Shown in pieces: positions 48,979-60,240 of a DNA stretch of 64,000 nt. The DNA is taken from contig RPFO01000528.1 of NCBI GenBank assembly GCA_009746045.1, forward strand, positions 25,894-89,893, written 5' to 3'. Position numbers and translations under genes: made by a program. The stretch comes from Mesostigma viride (Eukaryota > Streptophyta > Mesostigmatophyceae > Mesostigmatales > Mesostigmataceae). A model generated the notes under the pieces. That model had not been told where the DNA came from. It did no database searches and saw nothing but the letters and a program-made list of their open reading frames with translations. Position 1 is the stretch's first letter. Each line of letters starts with the position of its first letter.

Positions 48979-49726
48979 CCAATCCTTTCTTTTCTTGAGC
49001 TGTAGCAGCTCACACAAGTCTACATACAAACACACACAATGGGTACTGGATATCCTCCCCAGACTACAAGTCACAACCCGCTGGGCATGACAGTCAGCTT
49101 GGATTCCTTATTATATGTACATAGCACCCATACTGGCTCAGGAGCACAAACAAATTACAATGAGTCCCTATCCCTTCACGGGAGGCTCGTTGTGTTACCC
49201 ATGTACAAGAGGTTGGCCAACTGTGGCAGCCCATAGGTGTTCAGCTAAGAACTTGAGAAGTATGTACAACCTTCAGGACCTTAGGCGAAACCCCACAGAT
49301 CACCCACAACAGCTCATCAGAAAACATTGCTGACCCCCAGACGGGAGTCGGCGCCGGTCTGCTGCCCCTTATCGAACCAGACACAACATCTACGCGAAGC
49401 ACATGCAAAACACAAGCTCCCATACTCGTTCCAACCGTGGAAAATCAGGGGACCTGTCGCCACCTCACCAGCATGGTGGATGGGTCAGCCAGTCCGTGAA
49501 ACTCCGCCTTAAGACGGCACCAGGGAATCGAACCCCGCCCACAAACCACAGATCTGGGGAAACCTCAGACTGAGATGAAAACCCCAGATAGACATCTCTC
49601 CATCAGAGACAATGTCAGACATTCCCACACCAGAGACATGTCTCACCCCTCAAGGTGTGCTCAGGATTATGTACAATCAAGCTCCCAGCCTGATATCCAG
49701 AGACTTAAGCACCCAGCTCTCAGCTT
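48979..49726 (-). other. Copia copy 2 3' UTR and polypurine tract
   Basis: Reverse of 46835-47582, with the same purine-rich tract next to the LTR. Confidence 0.7.
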
Positions 49727-52700
49727 TTAGACAGATAGACCGACTTGACAGTCAGCATTCATGAGCTTCCTCAGTACATTGTACTGGGCTGGGGCCTTGT
49801 GTGGCAGCTTTGTCAATGCATCAGCAGGGTTCTCCTCGCCAGGGATATGCTTCAAGTCAACCAAACTGGCCAACTCCTTCAGCAACAAATAATCCAGGTC
49901 CCGGCTCCTGGCCAGCTGCTTGTGAACAAACTGGACCATACCCATGCTGTCTGTTAGCAACAACGTCTCCATCTGCAAGGTCCAAGGGGTAACTGAAGCC
50001 AGCTCCAGCATTAACTCCTTTATGTACAGGCTGGACTGGATCCCCTCGCATATGGCCCTGCATTCTGCCACATCTGAACTGATACAGACCCTCTTCTGCA
50101 GTCTGCTGTACCAGCTGAACAAACTTGCCCTGCTCTGATAAAAAGCAAACAGAGCAGCAGATCTCCCCCTGACCTTGGTAACCTGGCGAGCATCCATGGA
50201 ACTGTCAACAAAGATCTCCAAGGTGATAGGCTGGGCAAAGTCAATCCCAGACAAAATCAGATCAGGGGTACTCTCCACCAACCGGGCTATGACTCGAGGC
50301 TTCTCATCCTCAAGCACCTCATCAGGCATTCTGCTATGGACCATCAAAGACGGACCACAGATGCTGGCAAACCAGGCCCACATGCCTCTCAACTCAGGTC
50401 CTGCAGCCTGGGTGATCTTCTCTGGCAAGGCCTTCACAATGGTCTGTTTATAATCTCCTCCAGCCTGAAGCCTGATACTCCACTCCCCGTCCCTCCTGAA
50501 CAGGGTAGCCTGCATTCCACAGAACACTACAGGCTTGTTGGGCTCCTGCCACAGCTCCTTGCCCAGTGAAAACTTGCCACTGATGACAGGAATAAACTTC
50601 TTCAGCCAGGTCGTGGGGGCTAGCAAATGCAGATCATCTCCATGCAAACTAGCATACACTGGCAGACCCTCCCATTGGGCCAGCAGCAAACAGGGATCAA
50701 CTGAAGACACTCTCAAGCCACACTCACTGATCAGAGCTTCCTGCAGCGTGAGTCTCCAGATGATTGGGCTCGACCTGAGTCCTTCCAGGCCCTTCAGAAT
50801 AACCAGGAATTGTTGATGCAGCTCCAGCTTCCAGATGGCAGGCACCTCAACACAGTAAGGCTCATCCTGCTTCCACACCCTCCTGGCCACTTCTGGATCA
50901 GATTTTAAAAATGCCCTCTTGAAGTCCAGCAGCACTGATGACATAGCTGCTCCCCTGTTCAGCAACCCCACGTAGAGACATAGCAAAATTCTCCATGTGT
51001 CGTGTAGCATCCCTGGCGTGTATAGCTCCTCTCCTGGCAGACTCCCCGTGCCGTGATACTCATTCAGGACAGGCCTGACATGGGGCACTGATACCTCATC
51101 CACAACCTTCCTCTTCAGCACAAATCTCAAAGCAAGCTTCCTTGATGCTGGGGGACGTCTGTCTGTTGGTGCAGCACACTCAAACTGCAACCACTCCTCC
51201 AATGCCTTGGAGAAGGCGAGCTTCCAAGCCTCAAACAAAGTAGGCGAGCTCATCTCTTGGACCAGCTGGTCATATGTCAAAGGAGAGTGTGCAGCAAGGC
51301 TCCTGTGAGTTATGCCAATACTGCTGGGGTGCAACACAGCTGGAATCACCAAACTGGCCGCTGGGGGCACCTCCCCTTCATCCCATTTTACACCCTTGAC
51401 CGGCTTGGCCCTGCACCTGACTGGAAATGTTGTCCTGAAATTTTCTAGGGGAATCATCCCCCAGCCATCTCTTCTCAGAGCTGTAGCTCTGATAGAAATC
51501 CCAGGATTGCCCAGAAAATTCTGACCCAAAATCACAGGGCCATCATAGTCCTCTAGGACAAGGAAGGTCACATCCACACCCATGACAGGGGCAGTAACCT
51601 CTCCCAACACCCTTAGATGCGTCCTACCACTGAAATCAGACACCCAGGGGCAACTTGGTTCTCCGACCAGCAGTTCTCCTGTATGCTGAGGTCCCATGAC
51701 AGAAACCTGTGCATTGGTATCTATCTCCATGGCAGCTACCTCAGGTTCATCCAACTGGACAAGCTTGGACACCTTAGGCTCCTTCTTGGCTCTTTGCAAA
51801 GCCTGTACAATATCTGATAGACGCACACCCCTAGGCCTGGTGTCGGGCCGTTCCGGAGGTGCAGCCTGTCCGCCTGCTTGCCCAACCACCGTATGTGAAG
51901 GTACCCCAGGGGCCGGGCCAGGGTCACCCTGAGGGCTCGATACAGCTGTAGCACCCTGATCAGGAAGCTCCACGTCACCCCCGCCTTGTACACCAGCGGG
52001 CACCTGGAAGAGGTCTCCTTGATTACCTCCCCGGGGACGGATCTTTGACCAGGACAGACGGTGCACTGCTTGGGAGCCATCAATGGCCACCCAGCACTTA
52101 TGGCCAGCGGCTTCTACTCGGGTCACCACCCCATCATGCCAGCTGCCACGTTTCCCTGGAAAGCTTGGTTCCTTCCACACAACAACCTGTTGTCCAACGT
52201 TAGGTTCTAGGACACTCCAGCCCTTGTCTTTCTGCCTCAGCTTGAGGAACTTGGCCTCTAGCTTCTCCTTCCATGCCTGCTCAGCATCAGCTGGCAGCAT
52301 CCTGGTATGCAGCATAAGAGGATTGATGGCAATGTCACCAAAGAACATGGGAGTCCTCAGGTTCAGCCTGTCCTCCACAGAACGTAGCCATGCAGATGTC
52401 ACAATGGCAGATGACGTCCTTGGAATCCTCTCCACCAGCAGCACAGTCTTGATCTCTTGGATGGCTCTCTCCACCACCCCTTGCTGGCCGTGGCTCTCCC
52501 TGGGTGTAATCAGCAACTCTGGAAACTCTGGCAGGTTCTCACAGCACTCAAACTGAATGTCACACTGCAACAACTCCAACCCAGGGTACCTGCTCCTTGT
52601 CAACTTCAGAGCAGCAATCAATGTAGGCTTCTCCATGTCAGGCAGGATCTCTAGGGTCTTGTACTTGGTATATCTGTCCACTGCCACCAGCAGCTTCAAA

Positions 52701-53317
52701 CCCCTGATTCTCTGAATATCTACCTGCACATGGCCTGGCTGCAAAATAGGAGTCCTGGCATGAGACTGCTTGGGCTTTCTAGCAACTAGCCTGCACTTGC
52801 AAGCTTGAGCAACCTGTTGGCAGATGGAGTACAACTCACTTCCTCCCAGCCGTCTAGCAACTTGCAAAGACTGAGCTGCATGGCCAAACATGGTATGCAA
52901 CCTTGAGGCAATGTCATACAAGAGAGAAAACCTTTTATTGTCATTATTAGCACTCAAGGTATGTACAGATCCCTTATGTACAGGAGGCACCAGGGTCGTG
53001 CCTGTCAGACTGTCTCCAGCCCTATCCTCATCCTGACCATCCTGTGCCAGTCCTGCACGGTCAGAATGCTTCTGAGATCCACCTGGGTCCACATCACCAG
53101 GTCCTACCTCAGGCTCAGCACCGCCATGGCGGGCACGTTGGCGAGTAACCACTGCAGCTACAGCTGGCATACTCTCTGTGGTAACCAAGCTTGCCCCATC
53201 GTGTCCAATAGGCTCTTTCACTAGAGCATGGGGCTGCCCCTCACTGCTGTCACTAGCAGCTTCATTACACACCCCTGGGGGCACCCTCCAGGGTTCAGGG
53301 ATGTGTGCAGGCTCAAG
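49727..53317 (-). CDS. pol: Intact Copia pol: integrase, protease, RT, RNase H
   Basis: Open for 1196 codons after the gag stop; numbering here starts at the GTG at 53284, 1185 residues. Integrase: zinc-binding H-x4-H and Cys pair (130-164), catalytic D189, D242, E272, and an SH3-like end (RGSWHDGVV to SWSKIRP, 379-417). Protease: DTNA at 522-525 in place of DTGA, flap region, and VILGQNFLG (584-592). RT: LLDFKRAFL with D787, and HGDD at 881-884. RNase H: FVDSS, SSDVAE, TDSMG and HIPGEENPADALTKL near the end. RT and RNase H sequence are Copia-like, but standard Copia has protease before integrase. There is no ATG near the start; readthrough of the gag UGA is the likely route of expression. 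Confidence 0.85.
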   Translation of the reverse strand, partial: LEPAHIPEPWRVPPGVCNEAASDSSEGQPHALVKEPIGHDGASLVTTESMPAVAAVVTRQRARHGGAEPEVGPGDVDPGGSQKHSDRAGLAQDGQDEDRAGDSLTGTTLVPPVHKGSVHTLSANNDNKRFSLLYDIASRLHTMFGHAAQSLQVARRLGGSELYSICQQVAQACKCRLVARKPKQSHARTPILQPGHVQVDIQRIRGLKLLVAVDRYTKYKTLEILPDMEKPTLIAALKLTRSRYPGLELLQCDIQFECCENLPEFPELLITPRESHGQQGVVERAIQEIKTVLLVERIPRTSSAIVTSAWLRSVEDRLNLRTPMFFGDIAINPLMLHTRMLPADAEQAWKEKLEAKFLKLRQKDKGWSVLEPNVGQQVVVWKEPSFPGKRGSWHDGVVTRVEAAGHKCWVAIDGSQAVHRLSWSKIRPRGGNQGDLFQVPAGVQGGGDVELPDQGATAVSSPQGDPGPAPGVPSHTVVGQAGGQAAPPERPDTRPRGVRLSDIVQALQRAKKEPKVSKLVQLDEPEVAAMEIDTNAQVSVMGPQHTGELLVGEPSCPWVSDFSGRTHLRVLGEVTAPVMGVDVTFLVLEDYDGPVILGQNFLGNPGISIRATALRRDGWGMIPLENFRTTFPVRCRAKPVKGVKWDEGEVPPAASLVIPAVLHPSSIGITHRSLAAHSPLTYDQLVQEMSSPTLFEAWKLAFSKALEEWLQFECAAPTDRRPPASRKLALRFVLKRKVVDEVSVPHVRPVLNEYHGTGSLPGEELYTPGMLHDTWRILLCLYVGLLNRGAAMSSVLLDFKRAFLKSDPEVARRVWKQDEPYCVEVPAIWKLELHQQFLVILKGLEGLRSSPIIWRLTLQEALISECGLRVSSVDPCLLLAQWEGLPVYASLHGDDLHLLAPTTWLKKFIPVISGKFSLGKELWQEPNKPVVFCGMQATLFRRDGEWSIRLQAGGDYKQTIVKALPEKITQAAGPELRGMWAWFASICGPSLMVHSRMPDEVLEDEKPRVIARLVESTPDLILSGIDFAQPITLEIFVDSSMDARQVTKVRGRSAALFAFYQSRASLFSWYSRLQKRVCISSDVAECRAICEGIQSSLYIKELMLELASVTPWTLQMETLLLTDSMGMVQFVHKQLARSRDLDYLLLKELASLVDLKHIPGEENPADALTKLPHKAPAQYNVLRKLMNADCQVGLSV

Positions 53318-54503
53318 TCAATGATCAGCAGCCTTGCCCTTGCCCTTGTCCTGGGATGGACCAGCCTTGTCCTTGCTGCCACCCTGAGCTGGCTTGCTCT
53401 GACCTTCCTGCCTCAGGTACGAGGGACACTCATTCCTGAAGTGACCCTTCCCCTGGCAGAAATAACATTCCACCTGACTGATGTCCCGTGAGGTCCCACT
53501 GCTGGGCCCAGCCTTGGGAGGACCACCCACCCTCTTGAAGTCAAACTGGGACTGTGGATGTCCCGACTTCGGCGGGGTCCCCCGTCCAGCCCTTCTGTCA
53601 CGCCCCCTCCTGGACCTTCCTCGACCCCTTGAAGAGGTCTCAGGCCCTCTCGAGGGCGCTGGGCCCCCGTGGCCCGATCCCCTCATGGACTTAACCGTGG
53701 GTTCAGTGGCCTCCTCATCACCCTGACGAGGGCGCTTACCACCCACGTACTTGCCGCTGAAACACTCATACAACTGGTCCGTCATGGCTGCCCAGCCATG
53801 GACCTGTCGCATGTGGATGGTCACATTATCCATGGTGACCGGATCCAGCTGCAGCGACTTGAGAAAGTCGCCCATGGCCATCCGATCTGCGACGAAGAAG
53901 CCCTTGGCCATGGCGTCCTCCCTCAGCTTGACGAAGTCTTCAAAGGCGTGGACCACTAGTTGCCCCTTGATGGGCTTGTAGTCCAGGTATTCTTGCTTCA
54001 GGTGGGACCCATCTATGGTCCTCTTGTCACTCAGGAACGACCTGAGTCGCGTCATAAACGCCGTCCAGGTGTCCCCCGCCGCGTGTCGCTCCCGAACAAA
54101 CTTGAACAGCCGCCTCGCCGACTGCCGTATGTAGGCACTAGACGCCAGGATGCGAAGCTTGTCACCGTTGTATATCTCCGTGTACAAGTTCATGTCCTCT
54201 AACATCCTCTCAGCATCCCGGGGCTGCCAATTGTCCTTGATGGACTGAAACTGGCCTAGCACCGCGTACCCCTCAGCAACGTTGGTCGCTTAGGCGCCGC
54301 TTGATCTGCGGCTGGCGCGTGCTGCCCGCCCTGCGATCCTTGGCTCTGATTATCTGGCACCTCAGCCTGGTCTCCCAGCGCCTGGCCGTCCCCGCGTCCA
54401 TCGCGTCCACCGCGTCCATCGCGTCCATCTCGTCCATCCAGCCCAGCGCCGCGCCGCCGAAGCCCATAAAGCCCGCTTGTTGGTTGATAGCTCCATCCTC
54501 CAT
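53318..54503 (-). pseudogene. gag: Gag of Copia copy 2 (N-terminal frameshifts)
   Basis: From codon 85 or so onward the frame is intact to the UGA at 53320-53318 (314-codon open part, 54262-53318), with the capsid-type helices, an Arg/Gly-rich stretch and the CCHC knuckle. Upstream, single-base losses near 54295 (CCAACGTT for CCAACTGTT) and in the GGCGGCG region near 54450 put the ATG at 54503 out of frame. Confidence 0.8.
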
Positions 54504-54605
54504 GATGGCCTCTGTTCAGATCTGCTACAGCCAGCCAAGTGGCCAAGCAGCAATTAAAGCAATATAAGCTACTGAACAAGAAAGGAAAGTGCCAAGTGTT
54601 ACCAC

Positions 54606-55525
54606 TCAGGCAAGACCACCACGGCTGGCCCCAGGCGCGTCCTGGTTCTCCTTGTCGCTGTCGTCGTCGCTGTCGCTCACCACAATCAGCTCTGGTACCC
54701 TGCTACCTGCTGCGCCGTCGTCGACCCGCTGTCGGCCCGCGATGACTGAATCGTCACCGTTGGTAAAGTAGACAGGTGACAACCCGTCGTTGGCACCTCG
54801 CGGATTGTACGTTGGCACCTCGTGGTCGCCAAGTGTCTCGTCGCCTAGCCCAGCGACACCCCCTGCTCCTACCTCAAGGTCACTCTCGTACCCAAGAGGT
54901 GCAAACTCCTCCCAACGCGTCACACGAACGCGAAGGGGCGGGGGCAGCTCCTGAAAAGGAACTCTTACTCGCTCTGGAAACCTGCCGACTCTTGTCGCGC
55001 GCTGTCCTCCGGCGATGGCTTCCGCTGTCGCCCCGACCTCTGCAAGCCGCCTGTGATGCTCCGCTCCGCGTCGTTCACGCCTAACTGGCCCCGCTGCAAC
55101 ACCCTCGTCGCCGATGCCGCCTGCGAAAGCACGTGGTACTCCCGCGCCCGCTACTGTCGGCACAAACTCGTGTCGCCCTGCGCCAGCTGCTCCGCAACCT
55201 CGCCTCGCCTTGCTGCCAACTCCGTCCGCACTCGCTCTGCTACTGCAGTAATCACCGTCTGGATGCCGACCAACCCGTGAAGCTCCTGCTCAAGGTCGTC
55301 GATGCTCCGGTGCTCCGGAATGACGATGGTTTGTACGTGTCGCAGAATTCGCTCCCAATCTTCGACCTGGTCGTCGACGAATTGCACGAAGCTGCGATTT
55401 ACAGGCGGACGATCTGCAAGCAATAAAGATAGATCCCGAACGACACGGCGTAATTCAGGAGAAATCGAACCCCCAGCAGACTGCCGAAACCGGAAATCCT
55501 GCTGCCGTTGTTCCTCCTGCACCAT
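54606..55525 (-). pseudogene. ORF0 of Copia copy 2 (one-base deletion)
   Basis: Same protein as 30338-31258 but missing one G near 55189 (GCGGAGCAG versus GCGGAGGCAG). It is split into a 124-codon N-terminal and a 185-codon C-terminal frame. The acidic SUMO-interaction-like end is preserved. Confidence 0.8.
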
Positions 55526-55618
55526 TCACCACCGGACGAGCTCCTCTCGTCGTCAACGCTGCACACCGCAACCGGCAACGACCCTCCTGGCCGTTCCGCT
55601 GAGACTGGTTGTAATTTG

Positions 55619-56313
55619 AGTTAACGTTCTTAGCACACGCAATGTGAAGGATATGGTTGCAATGCAGCAATGTGTGAATATGGTTGGAAACGGAGCTTTG
55701 TTAAATCGGATAATGTTTACAGCGCTCACACACTTGAGGCTTGTACACGCGCTTGCCAAGTCAAGGCACAACACGTGAGGCGGGCTCGCAAGAGATGCCC
55801 ATTTGGCACTGGCCTATTGTTTATATACTTGTGCACTGTGCTTGCTAGTCCTGAGCAGCCTAGGAGGCCTGCTCAGTAATAACACCCCGGTACAGTATTC
55901 ACTACCTGTACAGCGCCCAGTCCTATACAGTAGGTCTGCCATACAGGCACAGTGACCACAGAGTACAGTCACCACAGTGATATTGCATCTGCACCTAGAA
56001 GTCCAGGACTAAGCCTGCGGTACCAACAGACCACAGGTTAAGGTTCCTATTTCCTGCGTACGACGTATTAATCCAATACCGTCGTAGGTACAGCACCTAA
56101 TTCCTGTCAGCCCAGGAATTACTGTCGACCCCATATGTCGTCGGCAAATATTCACGTCCGACTTAGAAGAACAGCCGGCTCGCGCTCGCGCGCGACCGGG
56201 AAGTCGGAACGCCATAACTTTCTTGATACTTGTCGGAATGAACTCGTTCCGGTGCCGCTGGAATCGCAGAGATATGCCGAATCAGGATCACGCCAATGCG
56301 CTTGGCGTTAACT
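55619..56313 (-). repeat. 5' LTR, Copia copy 2
   Basis: 695 bp with AGTTAAC/TTAACT ends; ACTTC follows at 56314. Confidence 0.9.
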
Positions 56314-57290
56314 ACTTCCCCTGCGTTTTGCCACCGGAACTCCAAGCAGAGAGTTGTTTTTTACTACTAAAGCGCTTAGTATTCCTTACTTCTCAGAGGC
56401 CGCTCCCCCCCCCGCGCCACTTCCCCTGCGTTTGCCACCGGAACTACCCTCGCCCAAGCAGTTTCCCTTTCCTTCTATTCGCTGCTACTCTCATCCTCCC
56501 CCAAGCCCGAGGAGTCTTCCCGTCTCTTCGAACAGCTCAGCTCCGGGCACCCCACGACCCATTTTCGTCTCCAGTTCACTCGATTCGTCGATACTCCTTT
56601 CCCTCCCCTAGCCCTTCTTCCCCTCATTCGCGGTAACTCAGTACGATTCAGTTCAGTCTCTCTTTGTGCCCCTACGTGGCATTTTCGCTTAGTATTCCTT
56701 ACTTCTCAGAGGCCGCTCCCCCCCCCCGCGCCACTTCCCCTGCGTTTGCCACCGGAACTACCCTCCCCGCGCCACTTCCCCTGCGTTTTGCCACCGGAAC
56801 TCCAAGCAGAGAGTTGTTTTTTACTACTAAAGCGCTTAGTATTCCTTACTTCTCAGAGGCCGCTCCCCCCCCCGCGCCACTTCCCCTGCGTTTGCCACCG
56901 GAACTACCCTCGCCCAAGCAGTTTCCCTTTCCTTCTATTCGCTGCTACTCTCATCCTCCCCAAGCCCGAGGAGTCTTCCCGTCTCTTCGAACAGCTCAGC
57001 TTCGGGCACCCCACGACCCATTTTCGTCTCCAGTTCACTCGATTCGTCGATACTCCTTTCCCTCCCCTAGCCCTTCTTCCCCTCATTCGCGGTAACTCAG
57101 TACGATTCAGTTCAGTCTCTCTTTGTGCCCCTACGTGGCATTTTCGCTTAGTATTCCTTACTTCTCAGAGGCCGCTCCCCCCCCCGCGCCACTTCCCCTG
57201 CGTTTGCCACCGGAACTACCCGCCCCGCGCCACTTCCCCTGCGTTTTCCACCGGAACTCCAAGCAGAGAGTTGTTTTTTACATCTAAAGG
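56314..57290. repeat. ~455-bp tandem repeat, right part (two units and a bit)
   Basis: CGCGCCACTTCCCCTGCG starts recur at about 56309 (interrupted), 56770 and 57230, with the same CCACCGGAACT, AGAGAGTTG and GCTTAGTATTCC blocks between. Pyrimidine-rich and without a coding domain. It could be satellite DNA or the promoter monomers of a retroelement. Confidence 0.8.
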
Positions 57291-57529
57291 ATATGCCCAT
57301 CTCACCTCCGTAATCTATCATTCTCAATGAATATGTATCAAGGAGATCGACAACTAGCGCAGGCCAGAAATCGGGAGAATCCGGCCGGACCATGGTAGCT
57401 AGCTCGAGCCTGCCGTTATCTTGTCCGCGTGTTCGAGTCGTTCAGGATGATGAAGATGAATGGTGATGGAAATGTGTATCCTTGTGCATTGAAATTATGG
57501 CTGGCTTACGTGTAGAGCACGCGGCTTGC
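57291..57529. other. Fragments of dispersed repeats
   Basis: 57297-57332 matches 5043-5080. 57340-57385 (AGCGCAGGCCAGAAATCGGG) matches 13196-13230 inside the CTGAG-flanked element. The rest, to 57529, is unassigned. Confidence 0.55.
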
Positions 57530-58277
57530 GTGGTCGCATGGGCCTTACTGGTGAGATTGAGCTGGTCGCCCACCGCCTTCCCCGCGCGCGGCCGGGGTAA
57601 GGCAGGGGCGCCCCCGCTCCTTCTCACGTTTAAGAACCCGGCGGACAAGATTTCCTTCCTCAGACGCCGCAAGCGGCTCGAGAAGACTCACTTCACCCTT
57701 GATGACGACTTGACCCTATAGCGCGGCAACAACGGCGACGGGAGCTATGGCCGACCTATACCTCCAGCTCCGGCAGACCAAGGCGGGGCAGCCGGTGTAC
57801 TGGAAGGGGGCGGCCATCTACGTCGGCCACAAGCCCTGGCATGCGACCCCCGCGGCCCCCACGACCCCAGACGCCCCAGCTTAGCGGAATACATTAGTAG
57901 TAGTGTAGAATAGATAGACCGTGGCCATGTACATGTAATTAGCCTCCTATATAGGCTCTATACCAGCTGATTCACGAGTATTATTTAGCCATGTACATGT
58001 GCGCCTATGATGTGCCACACTCCAGATGCCTAGCTTTATTTAGTTATGCACTGTGCTCATGCAGGGCGCTGCTCTCTGCTGAGATGCCACGCTCTAGCTC
58101 TTGTATATAGCTATGCTGATCTTCCCCCCCATGATCGACAGGCTCCCCCTTAGTAGCTGGGCATAGCTTGAAGCTAATGGGGATGCAGGTGCCACATGGT
58201 GCACTACCTAGAGCAAGTGTCGTTTACATTCCCACCCTTGCAGGAAGTAGCTTAGAATGTACTATAGGCCATATGCC
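57530..58277 (+). pseudogene. Truncated copy of the ORF1-only LINE
   Basis: 57535-57884 matches the RRM/C-terminal part of the ORF1 protein at 19722-20055. The following 3' UTR matches 20060-20430 (CTTGTATA, CCCACCCTTGCAGGAAGTAG). It stops at GCCATATGCCCC, just before the stem-loop and tail. The frame is broken by GGCCGG (57590-57595), CTATAG (57715-57720) and TATACC (57758), all small gains relative to the intact copy. Confidence 0.75.
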
Positions 58278-58498
58278 CCAATTATACACACGAGCTAGCG
58301 GTGTGGCGAGCTATGGATGCCGAGAATGCTCATAACTTTTACATCCGGGCATGAAATTTGGTCGGGTAAATTGCAGTAGAAGCGTCTTTTGATGACGAAC
58401 ACGATGATATAATTTTCAGCCGCCATCGCCCAAGATTTAGCGCAATATCAAAAAACGCAGCACAGGCATGCAGGGTTCGTATTTTCCCGGAACCAGCT
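58278..58498 (+). other. 5' UTR of the APE-type LINE
   Basis: Contains GCTCATAACTTT and ATGATATAATTTTC blocks also present at 18560-18650 upstream of the intact ORF1, so both elements share a 5' region. Confidence 0.6.
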
Positions 58499-59882
58499 AT
58501 GGCAGAAACTCCCGCCGTCAACCGCCTCCCATACTCTCTCCGAGGGGGAGGCTTCAGCGCCCAACACGATTACGCAACTAATTGCAGATGCGGAAACCAT
58601 TGCAACGCAGCCCCGGGCCAGCGAGGCAGCCATTACCGCCTCCTCCAAGCGGGTTTGCGTCAACCCAGCCGACGAGATGGATCGCCAGGTCCCTTTGCCA
58701 TCGTCTTCTCAACCCAACGAGGCCACCCCCATTGACGAGGACGACGCCGACGCCGACGACGACGACGCTGAGCTCGACCCAGCATCCTTCATGCCTGGCC
58801 AGGTTGTCGCCGAGCACCGGTTCTTTTCGCTTACCGCCGTGGAGGCGCGGGCCATCCTGCACCACCTGAAAACCAACGACATATTCCACTCTATTTTCCC
58901 ACGTCTGGCGATACCATTTCAACGGACGAGCTTGCCGACATGGACGAGCCAGAGCTTCGACTTTCTGTTTTCCTGAGCCACGCGCAGGCCCCCTGCCTCC
59001 GGGCACTCTTTGCCGCTTTCGAGGACGCCGAGCACGGCACCGCCAACACCCCTGATGCTGCTTCCCCGGAAGCAGACCTGCACAAGCTCAATAAGGAAGT
59101 CGCAGACATGGCTGCCCAACTCGGCGCCTTGTCCACTGCTATCCGTCAAGACACTGCATGCTGCGCTCCAATCCAGCATTGCCGAGGTCAAGGCCGCCCT
59201 GGCCACACCTCCCCAGCCAGCAGCCCCCGCACCCACCAGCTATGCTAACGTGGTAAAACAGACGGACATTGCCAACCTGATGGAAGATGCAGCACGCAGG
59301 GGGGCTGTAGCCCACAAGACTGCTGTCGAGGAGGACCTGCGCTCACGCAGTATAGTGGTCCGGTATTTCCAGGTCGTGCAGCAGCCAGAAACGGACCTGA
59401 TGCTAGCGCAACGCCTGTACCACAGCCTCATCGTGGGCCGGCTGAATCTGGGCAACGAACGCATCCGCATAGAGTCGGCCGCCTGGATGGCGGGCCAGCC
59501 TGGCCCCATCCGGGTGACCTTTGCGAATGTGGCCAGCAAGGTGAAGGTACTCCAGGCCCGCAAGCTCCTAGGCGGGAGAAACGCGCCGAGCCTCGACGAC
59601 CTCCTCTCCCCGGCCCAGCTAGTCATCAAGAACGGTCTGCTGGGCAGCGACGTGGCGATCAAGGCCAGGAATGAAGGCCACAAGGTCTACGTCCGCCTCG
59701 TCCACGATACCCCCGTGCTCTTCATCAACGGCCAGCGCACGGAGGCGCAGGCTCCTAACAAGCGGCACAAGTCGGGCCGTACCAGGCCCGCCCCATGCAG
59801 CTGCGTCATCATCGTCTACGCACGTCCCGGGTATGGATGGCGCCCGGTAAGGGCACACCCTCGCGGCCTCGCGGTACAATAG
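58499..59882 (+). pseudogene. LINE ORF1 protein, frameshifted
   Basis: ATG at 58499. A frame change in the G run near 58545 leads to the frame with an acidic cluster (EDDADADDDDAELD, near 58735-58780) and VVAEHRFFSLTAVEARAIL. A second change near 58910 and a third near 59155 surround the coiled-coil part (ADLHKLNKEVADMAAQLGAL). The last frame has PTSYANVVKQ, an RRM-like domain (RSIVVRYFQVVQQ to KVLQARKLLGG) and a C-terminal domain (YVRLVHDTPVLFINGQ). Same architecture as the intact ORF1 at 18670 but a distinct sequence. RNA-binding partner of ORF2. Confidence 0.75.
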
Positions 59883-60118
59883 GCTTTGGGCACAGCCTTT
59901 ATAAACAAGCCCCTTTCCATCCTCATGTCGCACCGTGCATGCGAGCATGATCAGGATGCAAGGTCGCCAGGCACGCCACGGTCAACCTTCCCGCCAATTT
60001 ACCAGCCTCACACGCCTCCTAGCCCGCCTTGAGCGGGATGAGGCCCAGTCGACACGCCGGCGACCCCAGCCAGGACGGAGACGACGCATATCCGTCCTGA
60101 AAGAAAGCCTCCATGCGT

Positions 60119-60240
60119 TGACAAGCATTAACCCCAATCGCCACCCTCCCCCTCCCCCCCCCCCCACCCCCACCCCCACCTCCAGCACTACCCTTCTCCA
60201 CCCCCACCCCCACCCCCACCCCCCCGCTAATAGGGCAACG
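60119..60240. repeat. C-rich (CCCCCA)n spacer before ORF2
   Basis: Runs of CCCCCACCCC between ORF1 and the start of the endonuclease domain. Confidence 0.8.

Larger units (their letters stand above)
48285..56313 (-). mobile_element. Copia-type LTR retrotransposon, copy 2 (inverted)
   Basis: LTRs at 48285-48978 and 55619-56313. It is complete apart from single-base losses in gag and ORF0, and pol is intact. Because copy 1 inserted at the same ACTTC in the other orientation, the pair forms a large palindrome with a 5-bp centre. It contains the empty site of the CACTA element. Confidence 0.9.
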
